Counted from the first letter of the stretch, positions 1 through 8,575 are shown. The stretch is 15,067 nt of DNA from Promethearchaeota archaeon (GCA_030615235.1 JAUWZR010000032.1:1-15067); one strand, 5' to 3'. Numbers and translations: made by a program. Notes: generated from the letters alone by a model not told the origin.

Positions 1-923
1 GCATTATATTTCTCAGCTATAACTTCAAACATTAGCGAAGAAGCTAAATTTGTAACAAATATGAATTCTCTAGCTTGGTCAATATTATTCTTTAAAAAAT
101 GTTCTGTTATTAGTGCTAATCCAATATCTTCAGGGTAACAAACCCCATTTTCACCAATAATCGCAAGTCGATCTGCATCGGAATCGTGGGCGAAACCTAC
201 GTCGAATTTACCTTGCCAAACTTCCATAATTATATCTTTAAGGTTTTTAGATATTGGTTCAATGTCTCTAGGAAAAGTATCGTTTACAAGTAGATTGTTG
301 TTGATAACCTTAACTTCACACCCCAAACCAGCAAGGATTTCTGGTGTAGCATATTTTCCTGCTCCTGCTCCCGTATCAAGGACTACTCTAAGATTATTCT
401 CTTTTGTTATTTTTTTTAAATTTATATGGTTATAAAGTGCTTTGATGTAATTTGGAATAGGATTTATGAATCTAACATTTCTCTTTATTGCTTCGTTATT
501 CGTGTTATAATTCTTGAAATTGACACTCTTTAAAGAAAAAGATATCTCTTCTAGATCACGATTATGTAAATAAGATATTGAAGATAAAAGTTTTAGACCA
601 TTCCATTCCGGTGAATTATGAGATCCTGTAATTATAATTCCGGCGGGTAGATTTAACAGATTTTTAGTATGAATGATAATTGGCGTTGGGCATATTCCTA
701 CATTAACTACTTTAAACCCCGTCGCAACTAATCCTTCAACTATGCCCTTTTCGATAGACTTACCACTAGGTCTTGTGTCCCGTCCTATGATAACACCTCT
801 ATTTTCACTATCAATGCATTTACTAAACGAAATAGCAATTTTCTTGGCGATTTCAAAGTTAATATCCTTTCCAGATATCCCTCGGATTCCGCTAAAAGTG
901 AAAATTAAGTTATTTCCTTCCAT
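1..923 (-). CDS. Phosphohexomutase (phosphoglucomutase/phosphomannomutase family), C-terminus cut by window edge
   Basis: Enzyme of the alpha-D-phosphohexomutase family, which interconverts sugar-6-phosphate and sugar-1-phosphate in the cytoplasm. Reading the minus strand from ATG at 923 gives 307 residues with no stop before the edge; family members are usually about 450 residues, so the C-terminal domain is missing only because of the window. Visible motifs: GRDTR at 47-51, the phosphoserine loop TGSHNSPEWNG at 99-109 with catalytic Ser101 (family form TASHNP..NG), and the metal-binding loop DSDADR at 247-252. A TAA lies in frame just upstream of the ATG, which fixes the start. The gene begins 21 bases after the ROK kinase stop, so co-transcription is likely. 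Whether the substrate is glucose, mannose or glucosamine phosphate cannot be told. Confidence 0.93.
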   Translation of the reverse strand, partial: MEGNNLIFTFSGIRGISGKDINFEIAKKIAISFSKCIDSENRGVIIGRDTRPSGKSIEKGIVEGLVATGFKVVNVGICPTPIIIHTKNLLNLPAGIIITGSHNSPEWNGLKLLSSISYLHNRDLEEISFSLKSVNFKNYNTNNEAIKRNVRFINPIPNYIKALYNHINLKKITKENNLRVVLDTGAGAGKYATPEILAGLGCEVKVINNNLLVNDTFPRDIEPISKNLKDIIMEVWQGKFDVGFAHDSDADRLAIIGENGVCYPEDIGLALITEHFLKNNIDQAREFIFVTNLASSLMFEVIAEKYN

Positions 924-944
924 AGTTTATCGTGGATTGAAAAA

Positions 945-1952
945 TTATAAGATTATTGGATTCCCTTCCAATTTATATTTGGTAAGAGTTAAAGCTCCCA
1001 TTACACCTATATTGTCTAAATTTTTGGTTAATTTAAGTTGAGGTGGATTATTAATGGTAAATAAAATAGGTTCTGTTTTGAATTGCTCAATCACGGGTTG
1101 TAAAATTAAATCGCCATCTTTCATCATAGCTCCTCCAAAATATATAGAAGCACAGTCATAAAAATTGTTTACTAAGCCAACACCTACCTTAGTATAAAAG
1201 ATGCATTGATCTACTATACTCTTGGAAAATTTATCTCCTCCTCTTGCTGCTTGGAATAGTTCTTTTGCAGTGATAATTGTTTCGTCGTTATCAACCATAA
1301 ACATTAAAATTTTTGAACTGAACCTAGATGTTTTAATAGCTTCTAAAGCCCTGTCTCTAACTCCTGTACCCGAACTATATACTTCCCAACAACCGAACGC
1401 ACCACAATTACATTGGAAGCTGCTCTGGTGATTTACGATTCCATGCCCAATTTCTGCAGCATTGCCATCCTTACCGAGAATTAGATGTCCATTACAAATA
1501 ACTCCGCCACCAATTCCAGTTGACATCGTAATATAAACTATATTGTCTTTTTCATCGTCATCTGCTTCAAAATAATGAATTGCTAAGACTGACGCGTTAC
1601 AATCGTTAATCAGATAAATAGGAACCCCCAAAAAACTTTCCTGGATTGGTTTTTTTAGTGGAATTTCTTTAAAACCCAAGTTCGCATTATTAAAAACTTC
1701 ACCGCTTTCTATATTTATCGGCCCAGCGGAAGCTAAACCAATTCCTAATATTTGATCCTTCTCAATATTATTATCAATCAGTAGTTGAGTGATTAAAGAG
1801 ATTATTTCATTACTAATCGAATATTCATTTAACTTTGGAGTCTGAGTCGTCTTAATTATAATTACCTCTTTTTTTAAGTCAATAGGACTTATAGCAACAC
1901 GAATCCAAGTACCTCCAATATCCGCTCCAATAATAAATTCTTTTTTACTCAT
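945..1952 (-). CDS. ROK-family sugar kinase (glucokinase-like)
   Basis: A 335-residue ROK (repressor/ORF/kinase) protein, here a kinase without the N-terminal DNA-binding domain of ROK repressors. It should phosphorylate a hexose or N-acetylhexosamine with ATP. Visible motifs: N-terminal phosphate-binding loop DIGGTWIRVA at 11-20, catalytic Asp117 in NDCNA, second phosphate loop STGIGGG at 144-150, the ExGH motif E167-x-G-H170, and the ROK zinc site formed by His170 with Cys181, Cys183 and Cys188 in CNCGAFGCWE. It sits between a radical SAM gene (36 bases upstream) and the phosphohexomutase (21 bases downstream); kinase plus mutase would convert free sugar to sugar-1-phosphate. A TATA-like element in the upstream gap could give it a promoter of its own. 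Sugar specificity is not readable. Confidence 0.93.
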   Translation of the reverse strand: MSKKEFIIGADIGGTWIRVAISPIDLKKEVIIIKTTQTPKLNEYSISNEIISLITQLLIDNNIEKDQILGIGLASAGPINIESGEVFNNANLGFKEIPLKKPIQESFLGVPIYLINDCNASVLAIHYFEADDDEKDNIVYITMSTGIGGGVICNGHLILGKDGNAAEIGHGIVNHQSSFQCNCGAFGCWEVYSSGTGVRDRALEAIKTSRFSSKILMFMVDNDETIITAKELFQAARGGDKFSKSIVDQCIFYTKVGVGLVNNFYDCASIYFGGAMMKDGDLILQPVIEQFKTEPILFTINNPPQLKLTKNLDNIGVMGALTLTKYKLEGNPIIL

Positions 1953-1974
1953 CGATACTATCGTTAGAAGTATG

Positions 1975-1985
1975 AATATATACGA
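1975..1985 (-). promoter_or_regulatory. Possible internal TATA box for the ROK kinase gene
   Basis: Minus-strand CGTATATATTC, centred about 28 bases upstream of the ROK ATG and partly in the short gap after the radical SAM stop. The spacing suits a leaderless archaeal transcript. AT-rich DNA makes chance matches common. Confidence 0.35.
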
Positions 1986-1988
1986 AAA

Positions 1989-2780
1989 CTAATAATAATT
2001 TATCTCAATATTATCGTTATTAATTAGTTCTCTTAAAATTTTTACGATCTCTCTTTTTCTATTTTCATCAATTGCATAAACAAAGTATTCAGAGGGGATT
2101 CTAGCAATTGAATACACCTGCACCATATCAGGTTTAATTCTAGTTATTAACTCTGCTAGTTGCTTAATATTTTCGGGATTATTGTTAGAATAGTAATTTT
2201 TATCGTAAGAATTAGAAATTAGGCACTGTATTGCTAATTTCTTATTTGGCATATCTTTTCTCAACTTTATTAGCGATTCAACAATTCTATTAATATCAGG
2301 ACAGTCAGTATGTGGTCTATTCGTTTGTTTTAGATCTTCATCGGTAGCAGCGTCTAATTTTGCAAGCACAAGATCAAAATGCTTTACTCTATCACGAATC
2401 TCATCGAGATATAAAGTGCTAGAATTAGTAAATAGTGTAAGGAGAGGCGGTGTTCCAGTCCATTTCAATTCATTTCTAACATCAAAAGCTACTTTGTAGA
2501 AATCTAATAGATTATCGTTTAAACTGGGTTCTCCGTTATAGCCGAAGGTTATTGAGTCTAAGTGAGGAACGTATTTTAATATATCCTTGAGTTCTTTTCT
2601 AAAATTTGAGGACGGAGGGGCTTTAATCCTATGTTCTGGAGAAACCACTTGATATGTTGGACCGATTTCACAATAAACACAATTATAGGAGCATAGTTTA
2701 TAATTAGGTAAGATATCTACCCCGAGTGAGATACCTAATCTTCTTGAGTTAAACGGACCATATGTGTATTCTCTTGGCAT
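1989..2780 (-). CDS. Radical SAM protein, COG0731-like Fe-S oxidoreductase
   Basis: A 263-residue radical SAM protein. The cluster-binding motif is C30-x3-C34-x2-C37 (CSYNCVYC), coordinating a 4Fe-4S cluster that cleaves S-adenosylmethionine. The N-terminus YGPFNSRRLGISLGVD is the hallmark opening of the COG0731 group, related to the TYW1 wybutosine enzymes but lacking their flavodoxin domain and extra length. A glycine-rich SAM-contact segment FGYNGEPSLN lies near residue 100. The protein is about the usual length and looks complete. It starts 13 bases after the hydrolase stop, so translation is probably coupled. The substrate of this group is generally unknown, and the neighbours (hydrolase, sugar kinase) do not settle it. 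Confidence 0.88.
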   Translation of the reverse strand: MPREYTYGPFNSRRLGISLGVDILPNYKLCSYNCVYCEIGPTYQVVSPEHRIKAPPSSNFRKELKDILKYVPHLDSITFGYNGEPSLNDNLLDFYKVAFDVRNELKWTGTPPLLTLFTNSSTLYLDEIRDRVKHFDLVLAKLDAATDEDLKQTNRPHTDCPDINRIVESLIKLRKDMPNKKLAIQCLISNSYDKNYYSNNNPENIKQLAELITRIKPDMVQVYSIARIPSEYFVYAIDENRKREIVKILRELINNDNIEINYY

Positions 2781-2793
2781 GCTCGAATTATCG

Positions 2794-3561
2794 CTATAAA
2801 CGGTTAGTAAAGAAACTTTTTATCTTGTTATTAACTTCAACTGGTTTTTCTAGCATCACCATGTGCCCTGCATCATCTATAATATGTAAATCTGAATTTT
2901 CAATTTTATTATGAAAGAACTCTGAGTATTTAATTGGAGTTAATTTATCAGATTTTCCCACAATTATGAGACAGGGTATATTTATGCTTGAGGTTTTTTC
3001 CAAAGTATCAAAAGTATCGCATATTGAGAAATCCTTAAAAGTTACATTGGGCCTAACTGTGGATGTTTCTTTAACATAATCGTTAATAATATCAGCTGAT
3101 GTACTTATATTAAATGCTCCATTCGGTAAGGCTTTCAAGAATTCATGATAGTCTGACTTAAGGCTATCCAAGATTACAGGACTTACTCTTAAACGACCTC
3201 CAGTCCCAATTAAAATTAGAGCTTTTATTCTTTTAGGATATAAATAATAATAGGATTGAATAATAGCTCCTCCTAATGAATGACCACATAAAACTACCTC
3301 TTCATAATTTAACGAGCGAATAAGGTGATTCAAAACTTCTATATATAAATCTAATGAGAGTTCAAGGTATTCTGAAGATTTACCATGTGAAGGTAAATCA
3401 AAACTAATTATGTCATATCCAATATCTAAGTTTACTTGATTTTTCCAAGTGTTTGAAGTTCCTCCAGAACCATGTAAAAATATGATAGCTTTGTTGCTTC
3501 CAGCTTTTTTTATACTATAGGAAATCCTCTTATCTTCAATTGTTAAATACATCTTTACCAA
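2794..3561 (-). CDS. Alpha/beta-fold hydrolase
   Basis: A 255-residue serine hydrolase of the alpha/beta superfamily, probably a cytoplasmic esterase or lactonase. It has the oxyanion-hole HGSGG at 30-34, the nucleophile elbow GHSLGG with Ser95, acid Asp205 in GKSDKLTP, and base His233 in DDAGHMVMLEKP; triad and spacing are complete. There is no signal peptide or membrane segment. It is the first gene of the minus-strand cluster and has a TATA-like element about 25 bases upstream. Two starts are possible, Met1 or Met4; Met1 is kept because the TATA spacing suits it. The substrate is not predictable from the sequence. Confidence 0.9.
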   Translation of the reverse strand: MVKMYLTIEDKRISYSIKKAGSNKAIIFLHGSGGTSNTWKNQVNLDIGYDIISFDLPSHGKSSEYLELSLDLYIEVLNHLIRSLNYEEVVLCGHSLGGAIIQSYYYLYPKRIKALILIGTGGRLRVSPVILDSLKSDYHEFLKALPNGAFNISTSADIINDYVKETSTVRPNVTFKDFSICDTFDTLEKTSSINIPCLIIVGKSDKLTPIKYSEFFHNKIENSDLHIIDDAGHMVMLEKPVEVNNKIKSFFTNRL

Positions 3562-3580
3562 TCGTAATTAATGATACAAA

Positions 3581-3590
3581 TTTATTATAG
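3581..3590 (-). promoter_or_regulatory. TATA-like element upstream of the hydrolase gene
   Basis: Minus-strand CTATAATAAA, centred about 25 bases before the ATG at 3561. It would drive the hydrolase - radical SAM - ROK - mutase cluster as a leaderless or nearly leaderless transcript. Confidence 0.4.
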
Positions 3591-3657
3591 AGAAAGAAGG
3601 AAACAATTTAGATTTATCAAATTACTAATCGATGATAAAAAATACAAAATCAAGATG

Positions 3658-3664
3658 AAAAAAA
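3658..3664 (-). terminator. T-run terminator after the ABC exporter operon
   Basis: Seven consecutive T on the minus strand, 11 bases past the stop of the second ABC subunit, followed by a further T6 run at 3637-3642. Archaeal RNA polymerase terminates at such U-runs without needing a hairpin. No strong stem precedes it. Confidence 0.45.
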
Positions 3665-3675
3665 TATTAAAAGAT

Positions 3676-6219
3676 TTATTCTTGGAACTTAATGTCTCGA
3701 TGCTGCATATCTAATAACCGCTTGTATTTCCCGTTTAATGCAATTAAAGATTCATGTGTTCCTTGTTCTATTATACCCTTTTTATCTGCGCTCAACACAA
3801 TTATGTTATCTGCATTTTTTATCGTAGATAGCCTATGTGCGATAATTATTGTTGTTCTACCCTTTCTAGCTTTATTCAACGCATCTTGGATTAATGTTTC
3901 AGTATAAGGATCAACGGAAGAGGTTGCTTCATCGAGAATTAAGATCTTTGGATCCGTTATTAATGCTCGAGCAAAAGCTATCAATTGACGCTGTCCAATC
4001 GATATATTGGAAGCATTTTCCTTAAGTTTCGTTTCATATTTCTTGTGCAAAGCTTCAATGAAATTATGTAATCCAAGAAATTTCGATACTTCAATCATTT
4101 TCTCTTCTATTTCAGGTGTAGGATTGTCGAACGCATAAAGTAAATTTTCTTTTATTGTCCCTGTAAATAGAAACGCATCTTGCGGCACCATACCAATTAG
4201 CTTGCGGAGATCAGTTTTGCTGATTTCTCTAATATCTATATTGTCAAGCGTTACTTTTCCATCATTTACATCGTAAAATCGAGAAATCAGTTTGGTTATA
4301 GTTGTTTTACCTGCTCCCGTTTCTCCAACAATAGCCATAGTTTTACCTGGAGGAATATCTAAATCTACATTCTTTAACACATAACCCTTTGATTGTTCGT
4401 GCTGAATAATTTTCTTTTGTTCGTCTAATGCATCTCTAACTACTTTAGGAATTTGGTCGTAAACATCTTTTTTAATTGTGATAGAAGCTAACATCCTAAG
4501 CATGGATTGAGGCGACATACGTGGCATACCTCCTCCCATCATTCCGCCGCCTTCGCCCATTCCACTACTTGAAGATTGAATTGTCGCTTTACTTTTCAAA
4601 TTTTTCTCTAGAAATTTACTCATTTGTAAGATTGCTTCAGGAGGTAGAGCTGGAATTGCGGATGTTTCTTCTTGACCACCTGTTGTATCGGCTCCTTTAA
4701 AGGATGTTTTTAACTCCGGATGAGTAACAGCATTATCCGTGCCTGGTACAGCATAATTAAATTCAGTTAATATAGTATCAATTAGTTTTGGAGATTCAGA
4801 AGGATTTTGCCCCATTAGGCTCATAAATAGTTTCTGTCTAATATTTTGAGGCATGAGCATGACATTCTTCATCATAAAAGAAGAATATGGTTCTGGAAGT
4901 GCTTTCATAAAATCCATTGCTCGTTCCATCATTTGCTTCATCATTGGATTATTTGATAAATCTGGAGGTCCTGACATTCCCGGTGGACTCATAGCTTGGG
5001 ATCCGATTTGAGGTGATTCTGATTTAAAATCAGTAACTTCCCCATTTTCTAAAGTATAACCAAAATTTACAGAATCAAATCCTATCTCCCCAACGACATT
5101 TTCAAGTGGTTTTGGGTTTTCACTATCGGGAATTTCGACTTTTTCCTCAAGTAATGAATATATTCTATCACTCGCTGCTAATGCCGCTGCGATCATCTCT
5201 TGAATTTGCATTAATGTCATAAAAGGTCTAAAAAATTGTCCTAAAATACTAATAAAAGCAGTTAAAACTCCGACTGAAACTGTAGTCCCAAATATAGAAA
5301 CATTTCCTAAGGCTACAAAACCTCCTGCCAATAATATGCCCGCAGTAAGAAGTGTAGTAACAAGCGAAATTAAAGGAAAGATTGTAGCCATAAATTTCCT
5401 TATTTTTAACATAGCATTATAATTAGCTATGTTTGCTTCATCAAACTCATCAGAAGCCTTTTTCTCTTGTCCGTATGCTTGAACAACCTTTGCTCCTGCA
5501 ATATTTTCTTGGATTGAGGAGGTAACATTACCAATTGTTTTTCTAGACTCTTTAAAGAGGTTCATTGCTACTTTTCTAAATATATATATAAAGAAAAAGA
5601 ATATCGGAAAAATAACTAAAGAGAGTAGAGCAAGGTATGGATTGAGAAAAAACATTATGATGATTGTGAGAATTAAACCAACAATACTCGTAATGATTGA
5701 TACAAATTGACCTCCAACTAATTGATTTAGCTGAGTCACGTCGTTGGTTGTTATAGACATTATATCCCCAGACGATCGTTTATCAAAATAACTTAAAGAC
5801 ATATCTTGTAGTTTATAAAAAAGGTCATTTCTAACTTCAAAAGTAATTTTTTGCGATATTCTCCCCATACCGTACTGAGCAAAATAAGTTGTAATTGCCA
5901 TGAATACAAGTAATGAGATGAAAATGCTACTCATAATAACAATATAGATAAAATTTTTAGCGACAATACCATTGTCTATGATGTTTGCTGAAATAATGGG
6001 GCTAACCGAAGTTATTAGTGTTCCAATTAACAACAAAACTAAAAAAGTTACGAACTTCCACCTATAACGAACCAAATATGAAAAAAGCCATTTCCATAAT
6101 TCATGTCGAGGGTGATCTAGTTTAGATTTTCCACTATCCATCATAAAATGACGCCGCATACCAGCACTAGGTTGAATAATTTCCTTCTCTTCTTCTCTAT
6201 CTTGATGATTATTACTCAT
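3676..6219 (-). CDS. ABC exporter half-transporter with large Met-rich insertion in the nucleotide-binding domain
   Basis: Type IV ABC exporter subunit (membrane domain fused to ATPase), 847 residues from ATG 6219. That start has a strong AGGGGGAG ribosome site six bases upstream and overlaps the stop of the partner gene; an upstream in-frame ATG at 6285 has no such support. Six membrane helices lie in about residues 50-345. ATPase motifs: A-loop Tyr388, Walker A GETGAGKT at 632-639, Q-loop Gln680, signature ISIGQ at 739-743 (degenerate from LSGGQ), Walker B ILILDE with catalytic Glu764, and switch His795 in AHR. About 220 residues (389-611), roughly 10% Met with a Gly/Met run, separate the A-loop from Walker A, where exporters normally have only a few residues. 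Together with the 581-residue partner it forms a heterodimer that probably exports lipid, drug or peptide substrates. Confidence 0.93.
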   Translation of the reverse strand: MSNNHQDREEEKEIIQPSAGMRRHFMMDSGKSKLDHPRHELWKWLFSYLVRYRWKFVTFLVLLLIGTLITSVSPIISANIIDNGIVAKNFIYIVIMSSIFISLLVFMAITTYFAQYGMGRISQKITFEVRNDLFYKLQDMSLSYFDKRSSGDIMSITTNDVTQLNQLVGGQFVSIITSIVGLILTIIIMFFLNPYLALLSLVIFPIFFFFIYIFRKVAMNLFKESRKTIGNVTSSIQENIAGAKVVQAYGQEKKASDEFDEANIANYNAMLKIRKFMATIFPLISLVTTLLTAGILLAGGFVALGNVSIFGTTVSVGVLTAFISILGQFFRPFMTLMQIQEMIAAALAASDRIYSLLEEKVEIPDSENPKPLENVVGEIGFDSVNFGYTLENGEVTDFKSESPQIGSQAMSPPGMSGPPDLSNNPMMKQMMERAMDFMKALPEPYSSFMMKNVMLMPQNIRQKLFMSLMGQNPSESPKLIDTILTEFNYAVPGTDNAVTHPELKTSFKGADTTGGQEETSAIPALPPEAILQMSKFLEKNLKSKATIQSSSSGMGEGGGMMGGGMPRMSPQSMLRMLASITIKKDVYDQIPKVVRDALDEQKKIIQHEQSKGYVLKNVDLDIPPGKTMAIVGETGAGKTTITKLISRFYDVNDGKVTLDNIDIREISKTDLRKLIGMVPQDAFLFTGTIKENLLYAFDNPTPEIEEKMIEVSKFLGLHNFIEALHKKYETKLKENASNISIGQRQLIAFARALITDPKILILDEATSSVDPYTETLIQDALNKARKGRTTIIIAHRLSTIKNADNIIVLSADKKGIIEQGTHESLIALNGKYKRLLDMQHRDIKFQE
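4387..5055 (-). other. Region encoding the approximately 220-residue insertion in the ABC nucleotide-binding domain
   Basis: This stretch encodes residues 389-611 of the exporter subunit. It begins just after the A-loop tyrosine (VNFGY) and ends before YVLKNVDL, which resumes the normal domain. I count 22 Met in about 223 residues, a proline-rich start (AMSPPGMSGPPD), two amphipathic-looking segments, a low-complexity Ser/Gly/Met run (GMGEGGGMMGGGMPRM) and a charged helical end. The frame is open throughout, so this is a real insertion and not a frameshift. No known domain was recognised. Confidence 0.85.
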
Positions 6220-7957
6220 TATATTCTCCCCCTTTTGATTTTTGTTTTTGAAATAAAGTTTCAAATATTTGCTTAAATAAAACATTTGATTTGATTAATT
6301 CCTCGTGATTACCTAAGCCAACTACGCGACCTCTATCTAAGATTAATATCAAATCCGCATTTCGAATCGTGGATATACGTTGTGTGATAATAATGGTCGT
6401 TGTATCTTTCATGATTTTTGTAAGAGCTTCCTGTATTTTAAATTCCGTTTCTACATCAACAGAGCTAGTAGAATCATCGAAAATTAAAATTTTAGGTTTT
6501 ACAATTAAAGCCCGAGCAATAGATAAACGTTGTTTCTGCCCCCCGGATAATCTAGTTCCTCTTTCCCCTACTAATGAATCGTAACCTTTTGGTAAGGTTG
6601 TAATGAAATCGTGTAATTCTGCAATTTTAGCAGCCTCTACGATTTCTTCTTCTTTAGCATCTTCCTTACCATACGCTATATTTTCTGCGATACTTTTATT
6701 AAACAAATAAGTCTCTTGGGACACTAATCCAATATTTCTTCGTAAATCTTTCAATACATAATTTCGTACATCGATATCGTCTATCTTGATAGTACCTTCA
6801 TTGATTTCATAAAATCTCGGAATTAAACTTATTACCGTTGATTTTCCGGAGCCAGTTGTGCCCAATATCGCGAGTTTTTTCCCCTCCGGGATTTTAAATG
6901 ATACATTCTTCAAGATTCTGTGTTCGGATGTATAACCAAAAGATACGTTTTCAAAAATGATTTCACCTTTAGCGGATTTTAGAGGAATAGCGTCTGGGGA
7001 ATCTTCAATTTCAGGTGCAGAATCAAGGATCTCTCTCACACGTGTAAGTGCAGCATCAGCTTGGACATAAAGCAACATAATTTGCCCCAACATTACTATA
7101 GGGAATCCAAGTGAAGCTATATAAGATATCAATGTAATAATTGTATCTAATGTCATTTTTCCCTCAATATACCACATTCCTCCAAGGAAAAAAGTGATGA
7201 TTGTCATGAAACCAATTATTACAAAAACAAGGGGCATGTATAAGGAGTTAAATTTAACAGAGTCAACGCTGGCTTCATAAAATCTTTTATTATTGATTTG
7301 AAACTTTTGACGTTCTTTATCTTGAGTGTTAAACATCCTAACAACTTCAGCTCCAACGATATTTTCTCTAATTGTATTAGTTAATTCGCCAAAACTTTGT
7401 CGTGTTTCTAAGAAGATCGGCTTTAACTTTTTTGCGATGAAGTAAGATATTAATAGAGAACCTCCTAATGCTGATATTAAAAAAATTGATAGTTCAAGGC
7501 TAAAAAGTAGAAAGCCTATAAAAACACCCCCCATTTGAAGAATGGATTGCAACCCTAAAGTTAATCCCATACCAAAAATCATTTGAGTCTCCTCAATATC
7601 GCTAGTGGCTCTTGAAATTAATTGACCCGTTTCAGTCTTATCAAAAAACGAAAAGGATTGGCGGTAGATTGCATTACTAATATCAGTTCGTAAATGATAT
7701 ATAGCTCTTGATGATACCTCTGCTCCTTTAAGTCTAGCGATCCGGCTAATGAAATATACCAAAAATGCGGACACTAATATTAATAAGAAATTAACCAATA
7801 AATTATCAACAGTAACAACCTCAGCTCCAATCATTCTCCCTATAAATATGGGTGTAAAAGTGTAAAAAATCGTCGATAATACAAGAAAAATAAATTGAAT
7901 AATGAAATCTTTTCTTGATTTTGCCCAATATTTAAATATCATTCGCATTGAATTCAT
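6212..7957 (-). CDS. ABC exporter half-transporter (degenerate-site subunit of a heterodimer)
   Basis: A 581-residue ABC exporter subunit of normal length: membrane domain with about six helices in residues 15-300, ATPase domain 330-570. Motifs: A-loop Tyr342, Walker A GTTGSGKST at 366-374, Q-loop Gln414, a canonical signature LSGGQ at 470-474, Walker B LIFDD with Asp495 where the catalytic Glu should be, and Gln526 (TQR) replacing the switch His. Its own ATP site is therefore probably non-hydrolytic, while its intact LSGGQ completes the active site of the partner. This asymmetry is known from TM287/288, BmrCD, LmrCD and TAP. It starts seven bases after the regulator stop with GAGGAG ten bases upstream, and its stop overlaps the start of the partner gene. 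Confidence 0.94.
   Translation of the reverse strand: MNSMRMIFKYWAKSRKDFIIQFIFLVLSTIFYTFTPIFIGRMIGAEVVTVDNLLVNFLLILVSAFLVYFISRIARLKGAEVSSRAIYHLRTDISNAIYRQSFSFFDKTETGQLISRATSDIEETQMIFGMGLTLGLQSILQMGGVFIGFLLFSLELSIFLISALGGSLLISYFIAKKLKPIFLETRQSFGELTNTIRENIVGAEVVRMFNTQDKERQKFQINNKRFYEASVDSVKFNSLYMPLVFVIIGFMTIITFFLGGMWYIEGKMTLDTIITLISYIASLGFPIVMLGQIMLLYVQADAALTRVREILDSAPEIEDSPDAIPLKSAKGEIIFENVSFGYTSEHRILKNVSFKIPEGKKLAILGTTGSGKSTVISLIPRFYEINEGTIKIDDIDVRNYVLKDLRRNIGLVSQETYLFNKSIAENIAYGKEDAKEEEIVEAAKIAELHDFITTLPKGYDSLVGERGTRLSGGQKQRLSIARALIVKPKILIFDDSTSSVDVETEFKIQEALTKIMKDTTTIIITQRISTIRNADLILILDRGRVVGLGNHEELIKSNVLFKQIFETLFQKQKSKGGEYNE
6226..6233 (-). promoter_or_regulatory. Shine-Dalgarno site of the second ABC subunit
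   Basis: Minus-strand AGGGGGAG, six bases before ATG 6219 and inside the last codons of the upstream gene. It decides the start at 6219 over the in-frame ATG at 6285. Confidence 0.75.
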
Positions 7958-7964
7958 GAATACC

Positions 7965-8504
7965 TTACTCCTCTGATTTTAAATTATTTATTTTTTGCAG
8001 TTTTAATTTTTCTTTTTTTATTTTTCGCAATATTTCATTTACATCATCTTCCATATACGTCAACGTGTTCAATTTTTCTTCAATAGAAATGTCCTTCTGC
8101 ATTATGTATTCAACTGGACTAGACCACACGCAAAAGGTCGCTCCTTTTAGAAACTTCTCATGATCAAATTCTAAACTACTTTCTGGAAATCGATGTTTGA
8201 TAAACTCAAATATCTTTCCGATTTTTTGACGAAGATCTGATAATTTACTTATGCCTTTTTCGGTTAGAAAATACAAGTGTTTAGGTCGACCAGTATCCTT
8301 ACTTACATCGTCTTTTATTGACAAATAGCCTTCTTCTGCTAATTCTTTCATCATCCGATAAATCTTTGAGTGTGGTATATTTCCAAACTTCTTCAAATCG
8401 TAGTAAGTTAATCCTTCTGGAAAATCTTTGACTGTATTAAATATAAATATAGTTTTTAAATCCTCTGAGAATTCTATGAAGAATTTAAACCCTTTAGGCC
8501 ACAT
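7965..8504 (-). CDS. PadR-like winged-helix transcriptional regulator
   Basis: A 179-residue regulator if started at ATG 8504 (MWPKGFKFF). An in-frame ATG at 8573 would add 23 hydrophobic residues atypical of the family and would put an operator-like palindrome inside the gene, so 8504 is preferred. The N-terminal part has the PadR-type winged helix: LTYYDLKKFGNIPHSKIY followed by a helix with EEGYL and the wing with GRPKHLYFLTEKG. The C-terminal half is helical and ends in a Lys/Glu-rich tail, matching the PadR dimerisation region. It is the first gene of the ABC exporter operon, and PadR proteins often repress adjacent efflux genes and themselves. Two TTTCA-N3-TGAAA palindromes upstream are candidate binding sites. 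The inducer is unknown. Confidence 0.8.
   Translation of the reverse strand: MWPKGFKFFIEFSEDLKTIFIFNTVKDFPEGLTYYDLKKFGNIPHSKIYRMMKELAEEGYLSIKDDVSKDTGRPKHLYFLTEKGISKLSDLRQKIGKIFEFIKHRFPESSLEFDHEKFLKGATFCVWSSPVEYIMQKDISIEEKLNTLTYMEDDVNEILRKIKKEKLKLQKINNLKSEE
7968..7973 (-). promoter_or_regulatory. Shine-Dalgarno site of the first ABC subunit
   Basis: Minus-strand GAGGAG, ten bases before ATG 7957 and overlapping the end of the regulator reading frame. It indicates translation from a joint regulator-ABC mRNA. Confidence 0.6.
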
Positions 8505-8536
8505 TTTTGTATAAAAAATATAAATAAGAAAATTTT

Positions 8537-8549
8537 TTTCAAAATGAAA
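8537..8549. promoter_or_regulatory. Candidate operator 1 (TTTCA-N3-TGAAA palindrome)
   Basis: TTTCAAAATGAAA, a perfect 5-bp inverted repeat with spacer AAA, followed one helical turn later by another TGAAA half site at 8555-8559. It lies upstream of the regulator gene, near the transcription start expected from the TATA box at 8576-8584. Confidence 0.5.
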
Positions 8550-8575
8550 TATTATGAAAGGCGAAATATTCATTA

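Noticed and set aside
673..1041. Open frame of 122 codons on the plus strand
   Set aside because: It lies opposite the phosphohexomutase and ROK genes, which have clear family motifs; it has none.
6220..6285. Upstream ATG (6285) as start of the second ABC subunit
   Set aside because: It overlaps the partner gene by 74 bases and lacks a ribosome site; ATG 6219 has a strong one and a typical stop-start overlap.
8505..8573. Upstream ATG (8573) as start of the PadR-like regulator
   Set aside because: The extra 23 residues are unlike the family and would place a candidate operator inside the gene.
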